NCBI RefSeq assembly: GCF_004000435.1
Contig: NZ_RBVZ01000001.1
Coordinates: 620,001 to 684,000, forward strand
DNA from: Alexandriicola marinus
Lineage (GTDB): Bacteria > Pseudomonadota > Alphaproteobacteria > Rhodobacterales > Rhodobacteraceae
Length of the DNA: 64,000 nucleotides
Direction of reading: 5' to 3'
Each line of letters opens with the position of its first letter. The first letter of the stretch is position 1. A program made the translations under genes and the position numbers. Below are positions 9,824-17,481 of this stretch, piece after piece. The notes below the pieces were generated by a model that searched no databases, was not told the DNA's origin, and was given only the letters and a program-made list of their open reading frames with translations.

Positions 9824-10539
9824 ATCCCGATCTCCTCTGTGCCCAGATAGGCGGCCTTGACCTTGGGATTGTCCAGCACCTCGGAGGTTGGGCCAAAGGC
9901 GATGCGCTTGCCGAAATCCAGAACCAGCGTCTCGGCGCAGATCTCGCGGATCAGGTCTACGTCATGGTCGATGACAAGCGTCTGGGCGCCGGTCTCGTCG
10001 TGGATCGCGCGGATCAGGCGGCCAAGCTGGCGAGTCTCGTCGATCGACAGACCACCTGCGGGTTCGTCGAACATGACGATCCGGGGGCTGCCGACAAGGC
10101 ATTTGGCGACATCCGTCAGACGCCGTTCGAAACTGTTGAGCGCCTCACCCGGTTTGTCCATCCGGTCGGCCATCCCCACCAGTTCGAGCATTCGAAGGAC
10201 CTCGGCCGACTTGCGGCCCCGTTCGGCGCGGCCATGGTCGATCTGGACCAGAACGTTTTCGAAGACGGTCAGATCCTCGGCGATTTCCTCCTTCTGGAAC
10301 GACCGGCGCAGGCCCCAGTGCGCGCGCCGGTGCGGGGCGAGGGCCAGGAGGTTCTGGCCGTCCCGTTCGATCCGTCCGCCTGCGGGTTCCACAAAGCCCG
10401 AGATGACGTTCATCAGGGTCGTCTTTCCGGCGCCGTTGGGGCCGATGATCCCGCCGATGGGTTGGGTGAATCTGGCCGAGACCTCGTTCAGGGCCACGAC
10501 GCCGCCAAAGCGGACGGTGATGTCTGTGATCTCAAGCAT
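9820..10539 (-). CDS. livG: branched-chain-amino-acid-type ABC transporter ATPase, LivG type
   Basis: This 239-residue ATPase has Walker A GPNGAGKTT followed by LMNVISGF, a LivG-type long insert with RRSFQKEEIAEDLTVFENV, a degenerate signature (SFERRLTDVAKCLVG in place of the usual SGGQ) and Walker B IVMFDEPAGGL. The unusual ABC signature deserves note, as LSYGEQR is the common form. The start used is the ATG giving MLEITDITVRFGG. The start overlaps the end of livM by 8 nt, so the two are probably co-translated. Confidence 0.87.
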   Translation of the reverse strand: MLEITDITVRFGGVVALNEVSARFTQPIGGIIGPNGAGKTTLMNVISGFVEPAGGRIERDGQNLLALAPHRRAHWGLRRSFQKEEIAEDLTVFENVLVQIDHGRAERGRKSAEVLRMLELVGMADRMDKPGEALNSFERRLTDVAKCLVGSPRIVMFDEPAGGLSIDETRQLGRLIRAIHDETGAQTLVIDHDVDLIREICAETLVLDFGKRIAFGPTSEVLDNPKVKAAYLGTEEIGI

Positions 10540-11524
10540 CGGCGCGCTCCTTCCGGGCGAACCGCGCGACAATCGCGCCGCGCAGCTGACCGGCGATCCC
10601 GTCAGGCGCGGTGATGACCGCATGGAGGAGACCCGCGCCGAAAATCACGAAGGCAAGGTCCGCATCGACGCCCCATGTCGACAGAAGCGGGGGCAGGATC
10701 TTGTAGAGCGCCGCCGCGATCACCGCGCCCTGCCAGTAGCGCGCGCCCCCCACGACGGCGAGCGCGAAGACCATCACGCTTTCGGATGCGCGGAAGGTGC
10801 CGTCATCCAGAAGACCCAGCGATCCGGCCAGTAGTGCGCCCGCCGCACCCCCCAGAAGGCCGCAGATCCCGAAGGCCCATGTTTTGTAGAGCGTGACATT
10901 CACGCCCGCCGCCATCGCAGCCGCCTCGGACCTGCGGATCATCGCCCAGGCGCGGCCCGGTTGCAGGCGGCGATGCAATTCGATCAGCAGGAAGCCCAGA
11001 AGCGCACAGATCGCGACATAGCGCAGGTAGGCCTCGGGCGACTGGGCAAGGGCAGGGCGGCGAAACGGCTCGCTCGACCCGATGGTCACGCCCCAGAACC
11101 CCTCGCCGCCATTGGGGAACTGGAAGGTGGCAAAGACGATCTCCAGCCCGCCCGCGGCCATCAGCGTCACCAGCGCGAGGTAGAGCCCGCGCAAACGCAG
11201 CGCCGGCAGAGCGAGGATCCAGCCGAACACCATCGTGGCAAGGGCGGAAAGGACGAGGTTCACCTCGAAGGGCAGGTCTGTGCCGTGGTTCAGCCGCAGC
11301 ATGACCCAGCCGCCCACGCCCATCAGGCCGACCTGCGTCAGCGAGACAAGGCCCAGCCGGGCATAGAGAAAGGCCACGCCCGCGATCGCCAGCGTGAAGC
11401 AGGCGGCCGAGGTAAAGACCGACAGCCAGTAGCTTCCGGCGAGTTCCGGAACGAGGAGGATGACGAATGCCGCGAAGCCGAGGCCGCTCCATCCGGACGG
11501 GGTGACGTGAAACAGGCCGCGCAT
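10532..11524 (-). CDS. livM: branched-chain-amino-acid-type ABC transporter permease, LivM type
   Basis: This ~330-residue protein has about nine hydrophobic segments and the LivM-type core with FLYARLGLVSLTQ near the N terminus and the cytoplasmic coupling stretch with VTLYKTWAFGICGLLGGAAGALLAG in two parts near residue 220. It forms the inner-membrane pore with LivH. The start was set at the ATG preceded by GGGAGGGAC, just 2 bp after the livH stop. Confidence 0.88.
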   Translation of the reverse strand: MRGLFHVTPSGWSGLGFAAFVILLVPELAGSYWLSVFTSAACFTLAIAGVAFLYARLGLVSLTQVGLMGVGGWVMLRLNHGTDLPFEVNLVLSALATMVFGWILALPALRLRGLYLALVTLMAAGGLEIVFATFQFPNGGEGFWGVTIGSSEPFRRPALAQSPEAYLRYVAICALLGFLLIELHRRLQPGRAWAMIRRSEAAAMAAGVNVTLYKTWAFGICGLLGGAAGALLAGSLGLLDDGTFRASESVMVFALAVVGGARYWQGAVIAAALYKILPPLLSTWGVDADLAFVIFGAGLLHAVITAPDGIAGQLRGAIVARFARKERADA

Positions 11525-11526
11525 GA

Positions 11527-12489
11527 TCAGTCCCTCCCGCCGAAGGACAGCCGCTGCCCGCGTTGCAGCCATAACAGGACGACCGCCGCGATGACGAAGG
11601 GCGCGATGGGCCGCACGCCGCGCAGGGGGGCGGACAGGGTCAGAAGGTTCTCGATCACACCCATCGAGAGCCCGCCGATCAGGACAGCGGTCAGATTCTC
11701 GAGCCGGCCGCAGATCGCGGCGGCGATGGAGGGGATGACCATGAAAGTGATCACGACAGGTTCAAGCCGGATCAGGTCGGCGAACATCAGCCCGGTGAAA
11801 CCGGCCAGAACACCGGCGATCGTCCAGGCAATCGTCTCGACCTTCAGGATCGGGATGCCCAGAAGCGCGGACAGGTCGCGATCATTCGCCAGCGACCGCA
11901 TCTGAAGCCCGATCCGGGTATAGGTCAGGAAGGCCCAAATGCCGATGACGATGGCGACCGAGGCAAAGAACACAAGAAGCCGGGTGGCGGTGACCCGCAT
12001 GCCCAGGATGCGCACGCCGATCGCGTCGGTCGGCAATTCGATCGAGCGTGGATCGTCGGCCCATATGAAGGATACCAGCCCCAGAACGATCAGCGCAAAA
12101 CCCAGCGTCGCCACGGCCTTGACCACGGTATCCCGCCACGCAAGGCGCGGCGCGATCAGCCGTCCGTAGAACAGCGTGATCGCCAGCGACACGGCCAGAC
12201 AGCCGAGCCACGATATCGGCGGCCAGATGCCCCAGTCGACCAATTGCCAAGCGGTCATGGCGCCCGCGGCCCCCGCGGCGCCGCCCGCGAAATTCAGAAC
12301 GCCGGTCGCACGGTAGAGCACGACAATGCCGATCCCGCCCAACGCATAGAGCGAGCCCACGGCAAGGCCCGATGCGATGAACAGCCCCACCATCTGGGGG
12401 CGGGGCGCGTCCCACGACAAGACACCGATGATCAGCGTCATCGCGACGGCCCAGGCCAGCCAGTTGGAATATTTCGACAGGTTCGCCAT
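11527..12489 (-). CDS. livH: branched-chain-amino-acid-type ABC transporter permease, LivH type
   Basis: This ~320-residue multi-pass permease has the LivH hallmark GSLYALGGIGIVVLYRATGVLNFA near the N terminus and a coupling-helix region IAWTIAGVLAGFTGLMFADL. It is the partner of LivM. The ATG at 12489 is used; a GTG two codons earlier is also possible. A 13-bp GC hairpin separates it from the binding-protein gene upstream. Confidence 0.88.
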   Translation of the reverse strand: MANLSKYSNWLAWAVAMTLIIGVLSWDAPRPQMVGLFIASGLAVGSLYALGGIGIVVLYRATGVLNFAGGAAGAAGAMTAWQLVDWGIWPPISWLGCLAVSLAITLFYGRLIAPRLAWRDTVVKAVATLGFALIVLGLVSFIWADDPRSIELPTDAIGVRILGMRVTATRLLVFFASVAIVIGIWAFLTYTRIGLQMRSLANDRDLSALLGIPILKVETIAWTIAGVLAGFTGLMFADLIRLEPVVITFMVIPSIAAAICGRLENLTAVLIGGLSMGVIENLLTLSAPLRGVRPIAPFVIAAVVLLWLQRGQRLSFGGRD

Positions 12490-12510
12490 TCGCACCCCGC
12501 TTTGAATGAC

Positions 12511-12544
12511 CGGCCCCCCGTCCGGTTCGATGGACGGGGGGCCG
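12511..12544. promoter_or_regulatory. 13-bp hairpin between binding-protein gene and livH
   Basis: Arms CGGCCCCCCGTCC (12511-12523) and GGACGGGGGGCCG (12532-12544) pair perfectly over an 8-nt loop. No T run follows in the direction of transcription, so it is more likely an mRNA-processing or stabilising element than a terminator. Such hairpins after binding-protein genes typically keep that message more abundant than the permease message. Confidence 0.7.
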
Positions 12545-12564
12545 GGTGACGTCGTCAGGGCCGA

Positions 12565-13818
12565 TCAGCGCAGGCCCAGTTCCGTCTCGATCGCGATGTG
12601 GCGCTCGAAATAGGGGCTGTCGTATTCGTAGCAGTCCCGCACGATTTCAAACCCGCCTTCGACGATCTGCACCATGTAACCCGCGTGGTTGGGCATGTGG
12701 AAATCGGCGTCGCCCACATAGTAGGGGCCGCACATCAGGTCGGAGGTATAGCCCGAGATGCCGCGGATCGCCTCGCTGACTTTGGCGCGGTCGCCCACAT
12801 CGGCCGGATCCATCTCGAGCATCGCCTTCACGAAGAAGCGGGCCGACAGGTAACCCGCCTGGCCGAACGTGTCGCGCGGATCGTCTTCATTGCCGAATTC
12901 ATCCAGCACCGCCACCCAGTTGAGCGCGTCGGGGCCTTCGAGGTTCAGCGGCGCAAGTTCCGCGTTCACGAAGACATGGCCATGCCAGTAGCTGCCCAGC
13001 TGATCGGGCACCGACAGGTCATAGAGCGGGGTCGGCGCGATCCAGTTGAACATGTCGCGCAGGTCCTGCTCCTCGGCGGCCGAGAGGATCGCAAGCGCGA
13101 TGCCCGCGGGCTGGTTGATCAGGATCGTATCCGCACCCGAAGCCAGCGCCTCGAGCAGGGCGGAGTTCACATCCGGTGCGCCGGGGTTGATCAGAACCGG
13201 CGTCGACTGACCGCCACGGCTTTCCATGAATTCGGCCACCGCGTTGCACGACCAGATGCCGTTGTTGGGGATGTTGAGCCCCATGCAGGCGATGTGTTCG
13301 GCGCCAAGTTCCTCCTGCGCATATTGCGCGGCGCCAAGGTTCGACGGCAGCGGCCCCTGGTTGGTGGAGACGAGGTTGGGCGTCTCGAAGCATTCCGAGA
13401 TCGCGCAGGCCGAGGCCATGACCATGATGTCGGCCGCCTCGTAGGTGCCGGCGTTCACGGCCATCTCGATGAACGATCCGTTGCCGACCATCGCCACCGT
13501 GTCGGTGTCGTTGACAAGGCGGGCTGCGGCCTGTGCCGCGGCCTCGGGGTTCCACTGGTCGTTCTCGACGAGGTATTCGATCGGACGGCCATGGATGCCG
13601 CCATTGGCGTTGACGCAGGCGAAATAGGCGGCGGCGGAATCCGTCGACGAGGTCCAGTCGCCGGGCGCGGCGTTGCCGTGGATACCGCCCACGAAGATCG
13701 GCTCCCCGGTTGCGGGCTCGCCGGTATTCGCGCCGCATTCGGCGGCGGCGAACGCGGGGCTGCCGAGCGCCAGAACCGCGACGGCGGCGGCGCCCAGTTG
13801 TTTGAGATCGGGTTTCAT
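12565..13818 (-). CDS. periplasmic binding protein of branched-chain-amino-acid-type ABC transporter
   Basis: This 417-residue protein has a clear signal peptide (MKPDLKQLGAAAVAVLALGSPAFAAAE) and a type I periplasmic binding fold. Features include PIFVGGIHGNAAPGDW near the start, NANGGIHGRPIEYLVENDQWNPEAA in consecutive parts, and VGNGSFIEM. The W and N-rich binding cleft differs from canonical Leu/Ile/Val binding proteins, so another ligand is likely. ATG at 13818 was chosen because it begins the signal peptide and has a GGAGGAGAC ribosome site. It lies 107 bp after the GMC oxidoreductase gene and may share its transcript. Confidence 0.87.
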   Translation of the reverse strand: MKPDLKQLGAAAVAVLALGSPAFAAAECGANTGEPATGEPIFVGGIHGNAAPGDWTSSTDSAAAYFACVNANGGIHGRPIEYLVENDQWNPEAAAQAAARLVNDTDTVAMVGNGSFIEMAVNAGTYEAADIMVMASACAISECFETPNLVSTNQGPLPSNLGAAQYAQEELGAEHIACMGLNIPNNGIWSCNAVAEFMESRGGQSTPVLINPGAPDVNSALLEALASGADTILINQPAGIALAILSAAEEQDLRDMFNWIAPTPLYDLSVPDQLGSYWHGHVFVNAELAPLNLEGPDALNWVAVLDEFGNEDDPRDTFGQAGYLSARFFVKAMLEMDPADVGDRAKVSEAIRGISGYTSDLMCGPYYVGDADFHMPNHAGYMVQIVEGGFEIVRDCYEYDSPYFERHIAIETELGLR

Positions 13819-13925
13819 CTTGTCGTCTCCTCCCTGGTGTGTGCCCCTCTCCCGGGGCAATTGTCCGACCGGGCCGTAATGGCCCGGGTCAGGTTCGATT
13901 GCGGGGCGCAGCGTGGCATCTGGTG

Positions 13926-15545
13926 TCACTCCGCTGCCTGAAGCTGGTCGGCCCGGATCAGATCGGCCGCTTTTTCGGCGATCATGATCGTAGGCGCATT
14001 GGTGTTGCCCGACACGATCCGCGGCATGATCGAGGCATCGACCACGCGCAGACCGCGCAGGCCGCGCACCCGCAGCGCGGGATCGACGACCGCCTCGGGG
14101 CCGGTGCCCATCGCGCAGGTGCCGACCGGGTGATAGACCGTCCGCGTCTGGGCGCGGATATGCGCCACAAGCCCGTCGTCTTCGGTCACCTCGGCGCCGG
14201 GGATCACCTCGGTCAGCCCGTGGCGGGCAAGGGGCTCCTGGCGCAGGATCTGACGTGCCAGCTTCACCCCGCGCAGCATCCGCTCCATGTCCGCGTCTTC
14301 GCGCAGAAGGCCAAGATCGATATCGGGCGGGCCGTCGGGGGCGGTGCGGGTGACGCTGCCCCGGCTTTCGGGCCGCAACAGGCAGGTGTGCAACGAGATG
14401 CCGTGGCCATATTCGATCATCCGTCCCCGGTGGCTTTTCAGGCCGGGGATGATGTGAAACTGGATATCGGGCCGCGCCTCAGCGGGGGAGGATCGGACGA
14501 ATCCGCCGCCCTCGACCATGTTCGAGGCGAACATCCCGCGCTGCCGGGTCAGCCAGTTGACCGCATCCATGGCGCGGGCGGGCAGGGCGCGCAGCGACAC
14601 GCCGTAGGGCACGGTCGAGCGGCTTCGGTTGATGATCATGCAATCGGCATGATCCTGAAGGTTGCGGCCCACGCCCGGCAGATCGTGAACCGGCGTGATG
14701 CCTGCGGCGCGCAGCGCCTCCGCCCCCCCGATGCCAGAGCGCATCAGGATGTCAGGGGACCCTACCGCCCCGGCGCACAGCACGATTTCTGCCCGTGCCG
14801 CAAAGTCGATCGCCGTGCCATCGGCGCGGCGCGCCCTGACCGTCCGGGCGCGTGTGCCGTCGAGTTCGATGCCGACCACCTCGAGGTCCGTCTCGATGCA
14901 CAGATTGTCCCGTTTGCGGGCGGACGAGAGAAAGGCCTCGGCGGTGGATTGCCGCCGCCCGCCGCGCTGGGTCACCTGAAACAGGCCCACGCCCTCGGGT
15001 TTGGGGACGTTGAAATCCGGGCAGGCCCGCATCTGCAACTGGCCCGCCGCCGCGACGAAATCGGCGTTCACGGGTGAAGGGTCGGGAATATAGGTCACCG
15101 AAAGCGGACCTGTCCGGCCATGCCAGTCATCGTCAAGCGACGGGTCGTCATTCGCCTCGGAGCGTTTGAAATAGGGCAGGACGGATGCGTAATCCCAGCC
15201 GGTGCAGCCCGCCTCGGCCCAGCCGTCGTAATCGGCGCGGTGGCCCCGGATATAGATCATGCCGTTGATCGCCGACGATCCGCCCAGAACCTTTCCGCGC
15301 GGCACCGATATGCGCCTGTGATCCAGCGCCTCCTGCGGTGTCGAGGCATAGAGCCAGTTGTGCCGCGGGTCCTTCGAAAGAAGCATCACGCCCAGCGGGA
15401 TACTGATGCGCGGGGATCGGTCGGCCGGGCCGGCCTCCAGCAGGCAGACGGTGACATCGGGCCGTTCGCTCAGCCGGGCGGCAAGGGTCGCCCCGGCAGA
15501 CCCGGCCCCGATGATTACGTAGTCGAAGACCCGCCCTGACCCCAT
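13926..15545 (-). CDS. GMC-family FAD oxidoreductase (alcohol dehydrogenase type)
   Basis: This 539-residue flavoprotein has the N-terminal dinucleotide-binding VIIGAGSAGATLAARL (residues 9-24), the GMC signature around RGKVLGGSSAINGMIYIRGH, and the second GMC signature near GAVGSPDILMRSGIG. The C-terminal YHPVGTCAMG holds the catalytic His, followed by SGNTNAPTIMIAEKAADLI. It should oxidise an alcohol to an aldehyde or ketone; choline dehydrogenase, AlkJ and polyethylene glycol dehydrogenase are relatives. No choline pathway partner is nearby. A promoter element shared with the P450 operon lies 145 bp upstream. The chosen start has only a weak ribosome site. Confidence 0.88.
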   Translation of the reverse strand: MGSGRVFDYVIIGAGSAGATLAARLSERPDVTVCLLEAGPADRSPRISIPLGVMLLSKDPRHNWLYASTPQEALDHRRISVPRGKVLGGSSAINGMIYIRGHRADYDGWAEAGCTGWDYASVLPYFKRSEANDDPSLDDDWHGRTGPLSVTYIPDPSPVNADFVAAAGQLQMRACPDFNVPKPEGVGLFQVTQRGGRRQSTAEAFLSSARKRDNLCIETDLEVVGIELDGTRARTVRARRADGTAIDFAARAEIVLCAGAVGSPDILMRSGIGGAEALRAAGITPVHDLPGVGRNLQDHADCMIINRSRSTVPYGVSLRALPARAMDAVNWLTRQRGMFASNMVEGGGFVRSSPAEARPDIQFHIIPGLKSHRGRMIEYGHGISLHTCLLRPESRGSVTRTAPDGPPDIDLGLLREDADMERMLRGVKLARQILRQEPLARHGLTEVIPGAEVTEDDGLVAHIRAQTRTVYHPVGTCAMGTGPEAVVDPALRVRGLRGLRVVDASIMPRIVSGNTNAPTIMIAEKAADLIRADQLQAAE

Positions 15546-15664
15546 GACGGGCTAGTCCCGGCCAGGGATCCCGGCTTTGTGCCGGGCGCTGGTCTGCCAT
15601 GTCCCGAGTGCCCGCGCGCGACCGGCGCGGCCTGGTGTCGATGTCACCGATGCATCCTCCCTCG

Positions 15665-15682
15665 ACGCCCGGGTCCGGGCGT
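15665..15682. promoter_or_regulatory. leader hairpin of GMC oxidoreductase
   Basis: Arms ACGCCCGG (15665-15672) and CCGGGCGT (15675-15682) pair perfectly over GT. It sits just downstream (minus strand) of the predicted -10 element at 15690-15695, so it would be at the very 5' end of a ~140-nt leader. A role in mRNA stability is possible. Confidence 0.4.
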
Positions 15683-15689
15683 TGAAGAA

Positions 15690-15721
15690 ACGCTAGCGTC
15701 ACGGCTTTGGTTTTCCTTTGG
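15690..15721 (-). promoter_or_regulatory. SARP-type operator/promoter for GMC oxidoreductase
   Basis: On the minus strand the order is CCAAAG, 5 nt, CCAAAG (15721 down to 15705), 9 nt, then TAGCGT (15695-15690) as a -10-like hexamer. The 11-bp repeat period and a -10 about 9 bp after the second repeat match the layout used by SARP-family activators. The P450 promoter at 17393-17424 has the same layout. On the plus strand the same bases overlap the -35 of the regulator gene, so autoregulation is plausible. Confidence 0.65.
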
Positions 15722-15747
15722 CAAATTGGCTGGGATCGCGTTAAGAT
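15718..15747 (+). promoter_or_regulatory. candidate sigma-70 promoter of the BTAD regulator
   Basis: TTGGCA (15718-15723), an 18-bp spacer and TAAGAT (15742-15747) resemble a housekeeping promoter. The predicted transcript start is ~15 bp before the ribosome site GGAAGGAA of the regulator gene. The -35 overlaps the CTTTGG repeat. Confidence 0.5.
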
Positions 15748-15768
15748 AGGACTGAACCGGAAGGAACG

Positions 15769-17277
15769 ATGCCCATGCCAGACACTGGCGCCACCGTGCC
15801 GAACGAAATCAACGCGACGCTGTTCTTTGCCGCGGACGAACCCGAATTCGTGGCGGGTGCGATGTCCCATGCGACGGGCGGCGAGCCTGTCCTTGCAATC
15901 ACCGGATCGGATGCCTTCGCGCGGCTGTTCGGTGCCGGTCACAGCATGGACTTTGCCGAGGCCCAGCTGGATTCGGTTCCCCTGAATATCGACGATGTTC
16001 TCGACCGGCTGCGCCAGCGGCTGGCCGCAGTGCCCGACGTGGCCTGCGTCGTGATCGACATGTCCTGGACACATGCCCCCGCGACAAGCGTCGGCGGCAT
16101 CGAGGGATGGGGCGATATCGCCGAGCGGCTGTGCGCGCGGCCCGGCGTGGCGGTCGTCTCGGCGTTCGACAAGGAATTCCTGGTCGAGGATCAGCTTCAG
16201 GCCGCGATGCGGGCGACACAGCAATTCATCTCGCCCTCGGGTCTGCGGGAAAACCCGCATTGGCTGCCCAATGAAATCCGGCTTGGTTCCACGCTGGATG
16301 AGAAGCTGGGCTTCATGCTGGGGCGGATCGTGCCGGAATTCGCGGGTTCGGGCGGGCTGCGTCGCATTGATCAGATGGCCGCGCGGGGCGGGGCGCCGGA
16401 CTGGCTCGACCGCGCGCCGCTTGTTCCGGCCGAGACCAGCGATCGGCCGCCGTGGTACATCCGCTGTCTCGGGCCCCTCGAAGTCTTTGCGGGCGGGCCT
16501 GAACCGGTCGACTGGCGCCAGCCGGGCAGCGCGCCCAAGAAGACGCGAACGCTTTTCGCCTACCTTCTGAATGCCGGTGAAAAGGGTGCCCATGCCGATC
16601 AGATCTGCGAATTGCTCTGGCAGGGGGAGGAGCCCAACGCCAAGAAGCGCGCGCGCCTGCACCATACGGTCGCAATGCTAAGGCGGACGCTGGGGGGGCA
16701 GGATGCCGTGCTGCGCATCGACGAAAGCTACCGGCTCAACGTGCCGCCGGGCAGCCGGATCGACGTCGACAGTTTCGAGCAGATCTGCAGACGCGGCCTG
16801 TCCTTTGCGCGCGCCGGCAAGAACGAGGCGGCGCTGAAGCTCTATCTCGAGGGGGAACGGCAATATCGCGGCGATCTCTTCGAGAACCTGCCGCATGAAT
16901 ACCTTTCGACCGAAACCGAAGACTGGATCATCCCGCGCCGGACGTGGCTGCGCGATATGGCGGTGCGGCTGCATTATGACATGTCCAAGCTGCTCCGCCG
17001 CTACAGCCGCCTCGGCGAGGCGCTCGATCATGCGCTCAAGGCGGTGGCGCTCGATCCGCTGAACGAGGCCGCCAACACCGAAGCCATGCGGGTCTTTCAT
17101 GCGCAGGGCCGGATCGAGGCGATGCACCGGCAGTTCCGGCAATACAGCGCCGCGCTCAATGCGATCGGTGTCTCGGCGCCGGGCCCGGAGGTGACCTCGG
17201 TGTATGGCGAGATGTGCCGCTCGCTCGATCATCTGTCGCCCACGCGGCGCAAGATGCGGGATCTGAGCCTGCGATAG
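15769..17277 (+). CDS. MEDS domain-OmpR-type HTH-BTAD transcriptional regulator
   Basis: This 502-residue regulator has three parts. Residues ~15-195 resemble the MEDS (methanogen/methylotroph DcmR sensory) domain, with the typical DMSW at 97-100. Residues ~228-325 are an OmpR-type winged helix (RTLFAYLLNAGEKGAHADQI, LHHTVAMLRRTLGG). Residues ~331-490 are a bacterial transcriptional activation domain (BTAD) with TPR-like helices (EALDHALKAVALDPLNEAAN). HTH plus BTAD defines SARP-like activators, which bind direct repeats of 11-bp period. It lies between, and probably controls, the GMC/Liv genes and the P450 operon. The MEDS part may sense a small hydrophobic or C1 effector. Domain calls are by eye; MEDS is the least certain. 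Confidence 0.8.
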   Translation: MPMPDTGATVPNEINATLFFAADEPEFVAGAMSHATGGEPVLAITGSDAFARLFGAGHSMDFAEAQLDSVPLNIDDVLDRLRQRLAAVPDVACVVIDMSWTHAPATSVGGIEGWGDIAERLCARPGVAVVSAFDKEFLVEDQLQAAMRATQQFISPSGLRENPHWLPNEIRLGSTLDEKLGFMLGRIVPEFAGSGGLRRIDQMAARGGAPDWLDRAPLVPAETSDRPPWYIRCLGPLEVFAGGPEPVDWRQPGSAPKKTRTLFAYLLNAGEKGAHADQICELLWQGEEPNAKKRARLHHTVAMLRRTLGGQDAVLRIDESYRLNVPPGSRIDVDSFEQICRRGLSFARAGKNEAALKLYLEGERQYRGDLFENLPHEYLSTETEDWIIPRRTWLRDMAVRLHYDMSKLLRRYSRLGEALDHALKAVALDPLNEAANTEAMRVFHAQGRIEAMHRQFRQYSAALNAIGVSAPGPEVTSVYGEMCRSLDHLSPTRRKMRDLSLR

Positions 17278-17392
17278 CGCGAATCGGACCGGCACCACGA
17301 AGGCCGCTTGCCCTTTGGGCTTTGGAAGGAGGCTGCTCCGCCTCGATCGGAAAAATCTCTTTCAAACAGGTGTTTGGCTTGGATTGCGTGGG

Positions 17393-17424
17393 CCAAAGAA
17401 AAACCAAAGACTAGTCCCTAGGCT
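17393..17424 (+). promoter_or_regulatory. SARP-type operator/promoter of the P450 operon
   Basis: CCAAAG (17393-17398), 5 nt, CCAAAG (17404-17409), 9 nt, then TAGGCT (17419-17424). Spacing and orientation relative to the gene are the same as in the GMC promoter; the 18-bp core at 17392-17409 matches the reverse complement of 15705-15722 at 17 of 18 bases. Two more CTTTGG hexamers lie at 17313 and 17320. The P450 ATG is 57 bp after the -10-like hexamer. Confidence 0.68.
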
Positions 17425-17481
17425 CATCCTCGACGGCGCGACACCACGGAGGATCGGTGGCGCGCCACGAGGGAGGACAGC

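Noticed and set aside
7652-9850. Plus-strand open frame of 732 codons opposite adenine deaminase and livF
   Set aside because: Its translation is low-complexity, rich in Arg, Gly, Asp and His, as expected from the complement of high-GC genes. The minus-strand enzymes carry clear catalytic motifs.
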